Shown: positions 1 through 8,423, counted from the first letter of the stretch. The stretch is 64,000 bases of DNA from Deinococcus multiflagellatus (GCF_020166415.1 NZ_JAIQXV010000007.1:1-64000); one strand, 5' to 3'. Notes: generated from the sequence alone by a model not told the origin. Translations and numbers: made by a program.

Positions 1-947
1 CGCGCCGCCGCCTGCAACCGCCGCCCCGGCGCGCGGGCGCGGTGGCGCTCGCAGTAGAGGGGATGGGTAAAGGCCACCCCGCGCAGCACGCCCTGGCGCT
101 GCAGCCGCTGCAAGGCAGGGGCCAGTTCGGCGTCACTGAGGCCGCACAGTGCGCCCAGCCGGGCCTGCGGTCCCTCGCCCGGCCACAGCGCCAGCAGGTC
201 CAGGGCGGCCAGGGCGGCCGGGTCGTGGTCAAGGTCGCCCAGCGTGCTGTCCAGAATGGCGTCCACGGCGGCGGGGCGCAGCCCCCGCTGGGGCGGGTGC
301 CAGCGCCACACCCGCCCGTCGCTCCACAGCGAGCCGGCGCGCGCCAGGGTGCGGAAGTATTCCAGGGCAAACAGCGGATTGCCCCCCGACACCGCGCCGA
401 TCCACCCTGCCGCCTCTGCGGGCAGCGGCGCCCCGGCGGCCACCCGCAGCAGGTCGTCCAGGGCCACAGGGTCCAGGGGCCGCAGCGGCCAGGGCTCAAA
501 GCCGGGCGGGGCCTCGCCGCGCGTGCTGATCACCACCCCCACCCCCGGCAGCTGCGGCGCGGCGCGCGCCAGCGCCGACCACCACGCCTGGGCCGGGGCG
601 CTGGCTTCGTGCAGGTCCTCGGCGTACAGCACAAAGGGCGCACTCTGGGCCAGGGCGGCGCCCACGGCGTCCAGCAGCGCGGTGTCGTGCGGGGCCGCCG
701 CGCGGGCCTGCTGCGCCCAGGCGGGCAGCGCCGCGCCCCCTGGCAGGCGCGACAGCAGCGCCCCGGGCGGCAGGGTGGCGTGCACGCTCAGGCTGCGGCC
801 CCCCAGTGCCAGCAGCGCCGAGTGCGCCGCGTGGGATTTGCCAATGCCCGCTTCGCCGCACAGCGCGGCGGCCAGGCCCCGGCGCAGGCTCAGGGTCTGG
901 CGCAGGCGCCGGGTCAGCGCCTCGGCCACCGTGGGCAGGGGGGTCAT
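1..947 (-). CDS. AAA-type ATPase / large regulator, 3' end outside window
   Basis: Read on the minus strand from an ATG at 947 the frame stays open to the window edge, so the gene is truncated here and its C-terminus is unseen. The N-terminus carries an intact P-loop (GEAGIGKSH, about residues 31-39) and later a Walker-B-like stretch (FVLYAEDLHEA). This is the layout of STAND/AAA ATPases found at the front of LuxR- or BTAD-type regulators and other signalling proteins. The visible part then has alpha-helical segments (LAALDLLALWP, LCGLSDAELAPALQRLQRQG) typical of the winged-helix region after such NTPase domains. A transcriptional or signalling role is inferred from architecture only. It is divergent from the lipoprotein genes that start at 1216. 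Confidence 0.7.
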   Translation of the reverse strand, partial: MTPLPTVAEALTRRLRQTLSLRRGLAAALCGEAGIGKSHAAHSALLALGGRSLSVHATLPPGALLSRLPGGAALPAWAQQARAAAPHDTALLDAVGAALAQSAPFVLYAEDLHEASAPAQAWWSALARAAPQLPGVGVVISTRGEAPPGFEPWPLRPLDPVALDDLLRVAAGAPLPAEAAGWIGAVSGGNPLFALEYFRTLARAGSLWSDGRVWRWHPPQRGLRPAAVDAILDSTLGDLDHDPAALAALDLLALWPGEGPQARLGALCGLSDAELAPALQRLQRQGVLRGVAFTHPLYCERHRARAPGRRLQAAA

Positions 948-956
948 GTGAAAAGC

Positions 957-962
957 AGCATA
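957..962 (-). promoter_or_regulatory. candidate -10 box for the AAA ATPase gene
   Basis: On the minus strand the hexamer TATGCT ends 9 nt before the ATG at 947, which would give a very short or absent leader. This matches the TAnnnT-near-start pattern repeated through the window, but the spacing is slightly longer than the usual 6-7 nt. Confidence 0.35.
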
Positions 963-1215
963 GACGGGCGGCCCCGGCGCATGGTGGCCCGGGTCCCTTT
1001 GTGCGGGGGTGCTTGTCCAGAGGAGCGCGGGGGGAACGGTGGGGGAGAGTGGCCCCCCACCCAGGGCGCATTCGTGAGCGGGCCGTCAGCCGGGGCGCCG
1101 CACCATACCGGGCAGGTGAGGCGGCGAGGCCAACGGGGCCCGCGCCGGCACCGCCCCCGCGCGCCCGGCCCCGCTCCCCCGGGGTCGCTGCACTCCCTTT
1201 TTCCCCGAGGACCCT

Positions 1216-1725
1216 ATGCCCAGACTGCTGTTCCTCGCCGCCGCCACTGCCCTGCTGCTGGCCGCCTGCCAGGCCCCGCCCAGCACCGACCCCGCCCCCA
1301 CCCCCGATCCTTTTGCGGGACTGCCTGCGCCGGTGGCCACCGCGCCCGCCCAGGGCAATTTTGCCGCGCAGACCACCGCCACCGTTCGCCTGGGGCCCGC
1401 CACGCTGCAAAGCGGCGCGGTCGCCACCTACCTGCACCTGGACCAGGGCGCGGGCGGCGCGCTGAGCGGCTACGCGCTGTTTCGCGGTCTGGACGGTCAG
1501 GAACGCTTTGAGCGCCTCAGCGGCACCAACGCTGGGGGCCGCGTGACCCTGCCGCTGAGCGTGGAGGCCTGCGGCGCCACCTTCGACGTGACGCTTTACG
1601 GCACCGTGGCGCCCGCCAGCACCCTGAACGTGGCGGGCGGCAGCCGCACCGTGTCCTGCCACGGGGTGCCGGTGACCGTGGCGCTGGCGCCCTTCCAGGT
1701 GAAGCTGGCCGGGGGAACCCAGTGA
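1216..1725 (+). CDS. small lipoprotein, function unknown
   Basis: 169 residues starting MPRLLFLAAATALLLAAC, a classical lipoprotein signal peptide with the lipobox Cys at residue 18, followed by a Pro/Thr-rich linker. The rest has no family I recognise. It contains a pair of cysteines (VEACGAT and RTVSCHG) that could form a disulfide and is rich in beta-branched residues, so a small beta domain on the cell surface is plausible. A GAGGA motif lies just before the ATG. Its stop overlaps the next lipoprotein start (GTGA), so the two are translationally coupled and probably act together. Confidence 0.75.
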   Translation: MPRLLFLAAATALLLAACQAPPSTDPAPTPDPFAGLPAPVATAPAQGNFAAQTTATVRLGPATLQSGAVATYLHLDQGAGGALSGYALFRGLDGQERFERLSGTNAGGRVTLPLSVEACGATFDVTLYGTVAPASTLNVAGGSRTVSCHGVPVTVALAPFQVKLAGGTQ

Positions 1726-3146
1726 AGCGCGCCCTGCTGTGGCTGAGCCTGCCGCTGGCCCTGGCGGCCTGCACCGTGGACATCAAGATCTCGAACCTGT
1801 CGGTGGCGCCCTCAACGCTTGAACTCAGCGCGCCGGCAGTCAGCGTGCCAGTGGGCGGCCAGGCGACGGTCACGGTCTCACTGACCAAGGACTGCATCAC
1901 GCCGGCCGAGCAAGAGAACGTGCTGGCGCAGGGCAATGGACTGCCCCCCAACCTCACCCCAGATGGCTGCGCCTACGGCGACCCCGGCGGCCCGCTGGAA
2001 CAGCCGGTCAGCGACGTGTGGGTGGGCACCCGCCAGCAGATGACCCTGGAGCCTTCACCCTACGACCCCAAACCGGACCCATTTACGGTGAACGACGCCC
2101 CCCTACCAGCGGGGCTGACGGTGCAGTGGACAGGCGAACCTGTCGGCCAGCAGCGCGGGGAGATCACCCTGGGCGGCGGCGACGGCAGCGTGAGCACCGG
2201 CACCTTCACCCTCAGCACGGCGGCGGGCGTGCAGCCCGGCACCTACACGCTGTTTGTCTCCGACTCGCAAACAGAGCGCGCCCGGCCCCTGACCGTCACG
2301 GTGACCCCGCCGGTTCAGCCCCGCGTGACCGCTGTGCGCCTGAGTGCGGACCCCGCCCAGGTGCCCAGCGGCGGCCAGAGCGTGCTGAGCGCCCAGGTGG
2401 ACGGCACCGGCGCCTTTGATCCGGCCCTGACCTGGACCGTGGTGAGTGGCGGCGGCACCCTCAGCGCGGCGAGCGGGCCCCGCGTGACCCTGACGGCCCC
2501 AGGCGGCCCCGCCACCGTGACGGTGCGCGCCACCAGCGTGGCCAACCCTGAGGTCAGCGGCACCGTGACTGTGCAGGTGGCCGCCCCGCCCCCGCCGCCG
2601 CCACCCCCCAGCACCCGCTTAGGCGGCCAGATTCGTGCGTGGCCCCAGGAGAGCGGCGAGGTCACGCTGGAAAGCGGGGGTGGCAGCGCCGCCGTGGTCC
2701 TGAGCCGCGCGTCCGTGGGCACAGGCGGCACCTTTGACCTGTCGCTGCCCACACCAAGCACCCTGGACCCGCTGACCATTGCGCCCACCAGCCAGTGCAC
2801 CGTGGACCTGCAGCCGGGCACCCTGCGCGCGGCTCAGGGCAGCCTGTACGTGCGGCGCGCGGCCCAGAAGTTCTACCTGGAAACAGAAAACCCCTCTCTG
2901 GCCTCGCTGGTGTACGTGGATCAGCCGGGCCGGGCCTCGGCGCAGTGCACGGCCACCTACACCCTGCCCGACGGCACCGTGATGACCGAGCAGTACGACT
3001 ACCGCTACACCTTCGCGGCGGCAGGCTGGTATCCGGTTTACCTGACCTACAGCCAGACCAACCCCACGACCACCGTGTATACCTTCACCAGCGGTCCCCT
3101 GAGCAGTGCACCCACCAGCTACGTGGTGGGGTCCCCCGTGCCTTAA
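1722..3146 (+). CDS. lipoprotein with Ig-like (Big-type) surface domains
   Basis: 474 residues from a GTG that overlaps the previous stop. The signal peptide MKRALLWLSLPLALAAC ends in a lipobox Cys at about residue 17. The body has repeated beta-sandwich signatures: an early PAVSVPVGGQATVTVSL, a middle LTVTVTPP...AVRLSADPAQVPSGGQSVLSA, and VTVRATSVANPEVSGTVTVQV, followed by a Pro-rich hinge (eight or more prolines around residue 290). These are typical of bacterial Ig-like domains of secreted or surface proteins. The C-terminal 170 residues are unassigned. No enzymatic motif is visible; a structural or adhesive envelope role is an inference. Confidence 0.75.
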   Translation: MKRALLWLSLPLALAACTVDIKISNLSVAPSTLELSAPAVSVPVGGQATVTVSLTKDCITPAEQENVLAQGNGLPPNLTPDGCAYGDPGGPLEQPVSDVWVGTRQQMTLEPSPYDPKPDPFTVNDAPLPAGLTVQWTGEPVGQQRGEITLGGGDGSVSTGTFTLSTAAGVQPGTYTLFVSDSQTERARPLTVTVTPPVQPRVTAVRLSADPAQVPSGGQSVLSAQVDGTGAFDPALTWTVVSGGGTLSAASGPRVTLTAPGGPATVTVRATSVANPEVSGTVTVQVAAPPPPPPPPSTRLGGQIRAWPQESGEVTLESGGGSAAVVLSRASVGTGGTFDLSLPTPSTLDPLTIAPTSQCTVDLQPGTLRAAQGSLYVRRAAQKFYLETENPSLASLVYVDQPGRASAQCTATYTLPDGTVMTEQYDYRYTFAAAGWYPVYLTYSQTNPTTTVYTFTSGPLSSAPTSYVVGSPVP

Positions 3147-3158
3147 ACCGGCACTCGC

Positions 3159-3194
3159 CCGGCTGTGCGCTCAGGTGGCTGGGCGCACAGCCGG
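3159..3194 (+). terminator. hairpin after lipoprotein pair
   Basis: A perfect 12-bp inverted repeat (CCGGCTGTGCGC at 3159-3170 and its complement at 3183-3194) with a 12-nt loop lies just past the stop at 3146. There is no long T run, so it may be a weak terminator or an mRNA-stabilising hairpin. Confidence 0.5.
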
Positions 3195-3248
3195 CTTGCT
3201 GTGGTCCCGCACCACGGGGGCCGGCCAGAAGGGGCCCGGGGTGCTGGC

Positions 3249-3254
3249 TAGAAT
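3249..3254 (+). promoter_or_regulatory. -10 box, leaderless promoter
   Basis: TAGAAT lies exactly 7 nt before the ATG at 3262 and no Shine-Dalgarno sequence is present, which fits transcription starting at or next to the start codon. Confidence 0.5.
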
Positions 3255-3261
3255 GCGCCGG

Positions 3262-3756
3262 ATGAAACGTTCCCTTTCGCTCTGTGTTCTGGCGCTCATG
3301 TCTTTTGCAGGGGCGCAGCAGAATCCCTGGCGGACCCCCGGGTTGGCCAATCTGTCGAAGCTCGACCTGTATTTCTGGCCGGGCGGGGTCAGCGACATGG
3401 AAGACCAGGCCGAGATCTATTTGAAAGAAGCCGTTCAAAGGGGGGGCGTGCCCGTGTCCTTCAAGTCCTTCGAAGATGATCTGGTCGAGACCGCGCAGGC
3501 CCACAAGGGGCCCGGCGCATTTGCCATGCTGGACCTGGATATCAGGCAGGAATACTCCAGCGATAGGAAGCACGGTTTCTATGCCGTGACGCTCTCGGTG
3601 GTGCGGGGCGCCAAGGACATCCCGGCCGTGGTGACCGTGTTCAGCGTGTCGTCTTACGGAACCGCCGCCGCCAAGGAGTTCGACGCCCAGACCCAGAAGG
3701 CGGCCAGAGACCTGATTGACAGGTTCATCACGCTGTACAAGAAAGCGCCGCAGTAA
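3262..3756 (+). CDS. small secreted protein, function unknown
   Basis: 164 residues beginning MKRSLSLCVLALMSFAGAQQ, a signal peptide with a likely cleavage site after FAGA or AGAQ. The mature domain (FWPGGVSDMEDQAEIYLKEAVQRGGVPVS...) is soluble and mixed alpha/beta, and no catalytic motif is recognised. The start at 3262 is preferred over upstream in-frame codons because the signal peptide begins there and a TAGAAT -10 box sits 7 nt upstream. It is followed by a long hairpin and a convergent histidine kinase gene. It is probably periplasmic or secreted; the role is unknown. Confidence 0.7.
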   Translation: MKRSLSLCVLALMSFAGAQQNPWRTPGLANLSKLDLYFWPGGVSDMEDQAEIYLKEAVQRGGVPVSFKSFEDDLVETAQAHKGPGAFAMLDLDIRQEYSSDRKHGFYAVTLSVVRGAKDIPAVVTVFSVSSYGTAAAKEFDAQTQKAARDLIDRFITLYKKAPQ

Positions 3757-3789
3757 GGCGGGCAGGGGGGCCTCATACAGGTTCCGCTC

Positions 3790-3904
3790 AAGCCGTGATC
3801 GAATCGGCGGCTTCCCGATTCGATCACGGCTTTCCCGCCAACCGTTTTTCTTCTTGCTTGCTCTGCCCGGGTTGAACAGGTTTTGTCACCGTTCAACCGG
3901 AATG
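3790..3904 (+). repeat. dispersed hairpin repeat, family 1 copy A
   Basis: The element begins with a perfect 17-bp inverted repeat (3790-3806 with 3816-3832, 9-nt loop). A pyrimidine-rich middle follows (CCGTTTTTCTTC), then a second hairpin (GGTTGAAC at 3870-3877 with GTTCAACC at 3891-3898). A closely similar element lies in inverted orientation at 22031-22157. Sitting between convergent genes, the first hairpin probably also works as a bidirectional terminator. Confidence 0.75.
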
Positions 3905-3908
3905 CTTA

Positions 3909-5294
3909 TCAGTCCAGCGGTAGGCGGACCTGAAAGCGCGTCTCGCCGGGGTGCGAGGTCACGCTGATTTCCCCCCGGTGGCCCTGTACGATCCGGCGGG
4001 CGATGTCCAGGCCCAGCCCGCTGCCCTCGCCCACGCCCTTGGTGGTGAAGAAGGGATCGAAGATGTGGGCCTGCACGTCCTCGGGAATGCCGGGGCCACT
4101 GTCCACGATTTCCACCAGCAGGTGTGAGCCGCCTTCGGTCACGGCGCGCACCTGCAGCTGACCCTGGCCGCCCAGGGCGTCGGCGGCGTTGGCGATCAGG
4201 TTGGTCCAGACCTGGTTCAGTTCGCCCGCGCTGGCTTCGGTCACGGGCAGGTCTGGGGCGTAGTCGCGCCCCACTTGTACGCCGCGCAGGCGGTGGCCCA
4301 GCATGGTCAGGGTGCTGTCCAGGCCCCGGCGCACGTCGGTGGGGGCGCGGGGGGCGCGGCCGACGTGGGTGTGTTCCCCTATGGCCCCCACCAGCGCCGA
4401 GATGCGCCCGGTGCCTTCTTCCACCTCGCCAATCAGGTCAGCCAGGGTCAGGTGGGCGCCCAGGCGGCGCAGCGCCGCGTCCAGGGCGGCCGGGGGCAGG
4501 CCGGCGCTGAGCGGGGTCAGGTCCTCTGTGCCCAGGCCGGCCTCCACCAGCACCGGGGCGAGGTCGGGGGCGCTGGTCACGCCCTGGGTCTCCAGCCAGT
4601 CCAGCAGCGCGTCTTCTTGCTCAGCGCGGGCCAGGGCCGAGAGGTGCGGCGGCTCGGCGCGGTCGCGGCCCTCCAGCGCCGCCAGCTGCGCGCGGGTGGG
4701 GCCGTCCAGCGCCCAGGCCGCCAGGGCCTGCTCGGCGCTGTTCAGTTCGGCCAACGCGACCCGCAGGCCCCGCGCGGCGCGGCGGCTGGCGGCGGCGGGA
4801 TTGTTCAGCTCGTGGGCCAGCCCCGCCGCCAGCCGTCCCAGGGCCAGCAGGCGCTCGCGCTGCACCTCGTTCTGCGCCGAATCGCGGATGCGGTCGGCCA
4901 TCACCGCCACCAGCCGGGGGCCCAGCGCGGGCGCCCGCCGCAGCAACTCGTCAAAGGCGCTTTCGGGCACCCGGAAGACCCAGGTGGGTTCCAGCGCGCG
5001 CGAGGTGGAGGGATACACCGTCAGGCGCGAATAGGGCAGCTTGCCGCTTACCTCAAAGGGCTCGCCTGCGCGGGCCACGTAGCGCGGGCCCAGCAGCCCT
5101 TCCTCGTCGCGCCGGGCCTCCACAGCGCCTTCCAGAAACAGCAGCATCTCGGTGGCGCTCTCGCCCTGCAGGCTCACCACATCGCCGGGGGCGTAGCGGC
5201 TTTCGCGGCCCTGCCCAATCAGCCAGTCCAGGGTGTCGTCCGGCAGGTCGGCCAGCACGCCAATGCGCCGCAGGGCGCCGCGCAGGGCCGTCAT
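3909..5294 (-). CDS. sensor histidine kinase with N-terminal cyclic-nucleotide-binding-like domain
   Basis: 461 residues from an ATG at 5294 that overlaps the stop of the upstream gene (ATGA). Residues about 15-135 form a cNMP-binding/CRP-like sensor barrel (YAPGDVVSLQGESATEMLLFLEG). A DHp domain follows with the phospho-acceptor His161 in GLAHELNNPAAA. The catalytic domain shows an N box (NLIANAADAL), a G1 box (DSGPGIPED) and a G2 box (GEGSGLGLDIARRI). There are no transmembrane segments, so it senses a cytoplasmic signal, probably a nucleotide or redox-related ligand. It is the obvious partner of the response regulator/flavoprotein fusion encoded immediately upstream, which it presumably phosphorylates or reads out. 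Confidence 0.88.
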   Translation of the reverse strand: MTALRGALRRIGVLADLPDDTLDWLIGQGRESRYAPGDVVSLQGESATEMLLFLEGAVEARRDEEGLLGPRYVARAGEPFEVSGKLPYSRLTVYPSTSRALEPTWVFRVPESAFDELLRRAPALGPRLVAVMADRIRDSAQNEVQRERLLALGRLAAGLAHELNNPAAASRRAARGLRVALAELNSAEQALAAWALDGPTRAQLAALEGRDRAEPPHLSALARAEQEDALLDWLETQGVTSAPDLAPVLVEAGLGTEDLTPLSAGLPPAALDAALRRLGAHLTLADLIGEVEEGTGRISALVGAIGEHTHVGRAPRAPTDVRRGLDSTLTMLGHRLRGVQVGRDYAPDLPVTEASAGELNQVWTNLIANAADALGGQGQLQVRAVTEGGSHLLVEIVDSGPGIPEDVQAHIFDPFFTTKGVGEGSGLGLDIARRIVQGHRGEISVTSHPGETRFQVRLPLD

Positions 5295-6949
5295 ACGTGC
5301 GCCAGGTACTGATGCACGAAGGAAATCGCCACCGAGCCCTCGCCCACCCCCGATGCCACGCGCTTGACCGAGCCCCGGCGCACGTCCCCCACGGCAAAGA
5401 CGCCCGGCAGGCTGGTTTCCAGCAGCCCCGGATCGCGGTTCAGGGGCCAGCCCCTGGGGCGCTTGCCGCCGCGCATCAGGTCCGGCCCGGACAGCACGAA
5501 GCCCTGGGGGTCGCGCTCCAGCGTGCCCGCCAGCCACTCGGTGCCCGGCACCGCGCCAATGAAGATAAACAGCGAATTGGCGCTGAGGGTGGTGGTCTCT
5601 CCGGAAGCCGAACAGTGCACGTCAATGGCTTCCAGGCGCTCCTGGCCGTGCACGCCCACCACGCTGCTGTTCAGTTCCACGCGGATATTCGGGGTCTGCT
5701 CAATCTGCTCAATCAGGTACTGCGACATGCTGGCCGCCAGCGACCCGCCGCGCACCAGCAGCACCACCTCGCGCGCGTAGCGCGAGAAGTTCATGGCCGC
5801 CTGCCCCGCCGAATTGGCCCCGCCCACGATGTACACGGTTTCGTCCTTGCAGGCCAGCGCCTCGGTGGTGCCGGCGCCGTAGTACACGCCCGCGCCCTGC
5901 AGGGCGGCGAGCCCCGGCACGTCCAGCGCGCGCCACTGCACCCCGGTCGCCAGGATCACCGCGTGCCCGCTGACCGATGAGCCGTCGGCCAGGTCCAGCA
6001 CCCGGTAGGGGCCGTCGGCGCGCAGGGCGGTGACCGTCTGCGTCACGATTTCCACGCCAAAACGCTTGGCCTGCGTTACCGCCTCCTGCGCCAGCCGGCT
6101 GCCAGAGATGCCGGTGGAAAAGCCCAGGTAGTTCTCGATGCGCGAACTCAGGCCCGCCTGCCCACCGGGGGCTTCGCGCTCCACCAGCAGCGTGCGCAGT
6201 CCTTCAGAGGCGCCGTACACCGCCGCCGCCAGCCCGGCCGGGCCGCCCCCCACAATCAGCAGGTCGTAAAAATCCTGTTCGGCGCGGGTGTGCAGGCCCA
6301 CATGTTCGGTCAGCTCGGCCGGCGTGGGGGCCGAGAGGCGGGTGCCGTCCGGCAACTCCACCAGCGGCAGCCCGGCGCGGGCTTCTGGGGTGCCCTGCAG
6401 GCGGGCCACATCGGGGCTGCTCCCTTCCACATCCAGCCACAGGTAGGGCACGTGGTTGCGCGCCAGGAATTCGCGCAGTTCGTAGGCGCGCGGCGACCAG
6501 CGGCTGCCCAGCACCCGAACCCCTTCAAAGGCCGGGCGGTAGCTGCTTTGCCACTCGGCCAGCAGCTCATCCAGCACGGGGTAGAGGTGCTCCTCGGGTG
6601 GGTCCCAGGGCTTCAGCAGGTAGCGGTCCACCCCCGCCTGATTGATGGCGCGGATGGCGGCGTCAGTGTCGGCGTAGGCAGTCAGCAGCACGCGCCGGGC
6701 ATCGGGGAACAGCGGCAGGGTGGTGCCCAAAAAGGCCACGCCGTCCATCTCGGGCATGCGGTGGTCCGAGAGAATCAGGGCCACGGGCACGCCCCGTTCG
6801 GCCAGGGTGCCCAGCGTCTCCAGGGCCTCGGGCCCGGAGGCCGCGCGCAGCACGCGGTAGTCCTGGCGGTAGCGCGCCCGCAGGTCGCGCTCCACGGCCC
6901 GCAGCACCTGGGGGTCGTCATCAACAGTCAGCAGGACGGGGGTGGGCAT
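5291..6949 (-). CDS. response regulator fused to thioredoxin-reductase-like flavoprotein
   Basis: 552 residues in three parts. Residues 1-130 are a receiver domain (acidic D10-D12, phospho-acceptor D62 in SDHRMPEMDG, K113 in LLKPW). Residues about 143-215 are thioredoxin/glutaredoxin-like (VRVLGSRWSPRAYELREFL) but lack the CxxC. Residues 227-552 are a FAD/NADPH oxidoreductase of thioredoxin-reductase fold (GGGPAG at 234-239, second nucleotide site VGGANSAG at 374-381, C-terminal FAVGDVRRGSVKRV). The redox Cys pair of true thioredoxin reductases is replaced by GAGT (about 357-360), so it should not reduce disulfides in the usual way. It is translationally coupled (ATGA) to the histidine kinase. 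This fused architecture is known as a family; its substrate is not. A TAGGCT hexamer lies 9 nt before the start. Confidence 0.88.
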   Translation of the reverse strand: MPTPVLLTVDDDPQVLRAVERDLRARYRQDYRVLRAASGPEALETLGTLAERGVPVALILSDHRMPEMDGVAFLGTTLPLFPDARRVLLTAYADTDAAIRAINQAGVDRYLLKPWDPPEEHLYPVLDELLAEWQSSYRPAFEGVRVLGSRWSPRAYELREFLARNHVPYLWLDVEGSSPDVARLQGTPEARAGLPLVELPDGTRLSAPTPAELTEHVGLHTRAEQDFYDLLIVGGGPAGLAAAVYGASEGLRTLLVEREAPGGQAGLSSRIENYLGFSTGISGSRLAQEAVTQAKRFGVEIVTQTVTALRADGPYRVLDLADGSSVSGHAVILATGVQWRALDVPGLAALQGAGVYYGAGTTEALACKDETVYIVGGANSAGQAAMNFSRYAREVVLLVRGGSLAASMSQYLIEQIEQTPNIRVELNSSVVGVHGQERLEAIDVHCSASGETTTLSANSLFIFIGAVPGTEWLAGTLERDPQGFVLSGPDLMRGGKRPRGWPLNRDPGLLETSLPGVFAVGDVRRGSVKRVASGVGEGSVAISFVHQYLAHV

Positions 6950-7340
6950 GGTGGCCCCAGCCTACGCTCCGGCGGCGTGTGGGGGCTACGGCCTGGGCGG
7001 CTGGAGCGTCTGAGACGGCCGTCCCCTTCTGACCTGTTCGGGGAAGCTGCTGTTTCACGTAGCGACAGGGTCGAGGTCAACGCTTGGCAGAGCACCGTGG
7101 CTCCTGACCTGTACATGAGATCAGCACTGATTTGGCCACGGTTGGTCCTCGAACTGCAGGCGACAAGAGCCCTCACAAGGCAGATTTATGTCTTGATCTC
7201 CCTCTTAGTTTGGGCGGATTCGGCCGGTGAATCCTTCTGACGCAGCATCACATGACTGCCCCTGGCATCAGAGGCCTCAGGCCCTTTTTTTTGAGTCTTG
7301 AAATCATTGGACAAATAAATGCATGGTAATGGTCTTAGTC
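6950..7340. other. gene-free gap, falling GC
   Basis: No convincing gene is seen. From about 7160 onwards the sequence becomes clearly richer in A and T than the surroundings. A short GGCC/GGCC stem followed by eight T residues (about 7276-7294) could be a weak terminator. Confidence 0.4.
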
Positions 7341-7363
7341 GAACGATTTAAAACCAATCGTTC
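7341..7363 (+). promoter_or_regulatory. operator-like dyad upstream of ORFan
   Basis: A perfect 8-bp inverted repeat (GAACGATT and AATCGTTC) with a 7-nt AT-rich centre lies about 32 nt before the -10 box of the gene at 7407. Its size and position suit a dimeric regulator binding site. Confidence 0.45.
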
Positions 7364-7394
7364 ATTTCATTCATTTGCAGCAACTAATAAGTGA

Positions 7395-7400
7395 TATTCT
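7395..7400 (+). promoter_or_regulatory. -10 box, leaderless promoter
   Basis: TATTCT lies 6 nt before the ATG at 7407, with no Shine-Dalgarno sequence, in an AT-rich stretch. Confidence 0.5.
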
Positions 7401-7406
7401 CCTTAA

Positions 7407-7667
7407 ATGTTAATTCTTCAAGGCCTTTATAAAATCCCTCCAACCAAACGAATGACGCTCTTTGCTGAACAGGCGCGGCCACTGACTGGGGTGCTCGCCC
7501 ACGATCTTCACGCTGTGGAAGCGGCTTGCGCGCTGAATGCCGGGCAGTGCGAGGTTCAGGTCAACACGGTATTTGGCTGGATGCGCGGCACGCTGACGGA
7601 GAGGACGCACACCCGGTTCCGCCTGCGCGCATTCGAGGGGCACCTTTCGTTCTTACCCCGGGGCTAA
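7407..7667 (+). CDS. ORFan small protein
   Basis: 86 residues, no recognised family. The start at 7407 is supported by the leaderless -10 box; a second Met at residue 16 (MTLFAEQARPLTG) is an alternative. The product is soluble with no signal peptide or membrane segment. It faces a minus-strand small gene at 7745, so the two converge. It lies at the left edge of an accessory patch and may be recently acquired. Function unknown. Confidence 0.5.
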   Translation: MLILQGLYKIPPTKRMTLFAEQARPLTGVLAHDLHAVEAACALNAGQCEVQVNTVFGWMRGTLTERTHTRFRLRAFEGHLSFLPRG

Positions 7668-7744
7668 TACCGGCCCCCGGTGCGCTGCCGTCCATGTTGC
7701 CGGCAGACCCACAGCGGCTGGATGCCGAACGCCACAGATGGCAG

Positions 7745-7945
7745 TTAAGGCGAGTGGGACAGCATGATGTCGTCCCGTCGGCGCCCCGCTTCCTGAGCCG
7801 ACATCCCACAATCCATCAGATACGCTTCCACGGCTGCACCTGCGGTCGTGAGCGCTTCTTTCTCTGTGCCGGTTCCGCTCGCCACCATCAGGTAGAGCCG
7901 AAATAAATGTTCTGCGGTCGCAAACGCCACTCGGTGGGTGTCCAT
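7745..7945 (-). CDS. ORFan small helical protein
   Basis: 66 residues (MDTHRVAFATAEHLFRLYL...). A strong Shine-Dalgarno sequence, GAGGAGG, lies 5 nt before the ATG at 7945, so translation is likely. The product is predicted helical and soluble. Its segment GAAVEAYLMDCGM resembles GIMHAELYLSDLGI of the neighbouring 73-residue protein, suggesting the two are diverged paralogues. No family recognised. Confidence 0.6.
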   Translation of the reverse strand: MDTHRVAFATAEHLFRLYLMVASGTGTEKEALTTAGAAVEAYLMDCGMSAQEAGRRRDDIMLSHSP

Positions 7946-8201
7946 TGGTCCTCCTCAGGATGTGGGTTTCGCGCCGGCCCACGTTTTCGTTTTGAAGCCT
8001 AGCCATGCCCCAAGACACTTCTCGCCTGCCTCGCAGGGGTGGTTTCAGGGCACAGCGGTGAGACATGGAGGGGCAGGGGTTTCGCGGGGACGTTGCCCGG
8101 TTGGTCAAAGAACGGCGCCGTGCAGTGGGCTGCCGCGCGCACCGCCCACATCCATCCGCTGCACGGTGTGCCTCTCTGTGGACATGGCCTCATGACCCGC
8201 C

Positions 8202-8423
8202 TTAGTTCTTGAGTTCCGTACTCAGGCCCGCTTCGAGCGCCTGCTTCGCGCCTTCCAGGTAAGGGGCGGCGGGAGCGTCCACAATGCCCAGATCGCTCAG
8301 ATAGAGTTCTGCGTGCATGATCCCGGTTGCGCGAGCGGCGTTGGGGGTTTTCTGCTGAAGCAGTGCGATGGCATACCAAGTCGAGGCAATCATGCGCACG
8401 GAGGCGTAAATAAGATGATCCAT
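8202..8423 (-). CDS. ORFan small helical protein, possible paralogue of neighbour
   Basis: 73 residues from the ATG at 8423 (MDHLIYASVRMIASTWYAIAL...), chosen because AGGAG lies 6 nt upstream. A longer in-frame extension to 8633 has a basic, low-complexity composition and no ribosome site. It is helical, with no signal peptide. It shares the pattern A-x-x-Y-L-x-D-x-G with the 66-residue protein at 7745. Function unknown. Confidence 0.6.
   Translation of the reverse strand: MDHLIYASVRMIASTWYAIALLQQKTPNAARATGIMHAELYLSDLGIVDAPAAPYLEGAKQALEAGLSTELKN

Noticed and set aside
42..1511. 489-codon plus-strand frame at the window start
   Set aside because: It is antisense to the truncated AAA ATPase, whose minus-strand frame shows a proper P-loop; composition is that of a shadow.
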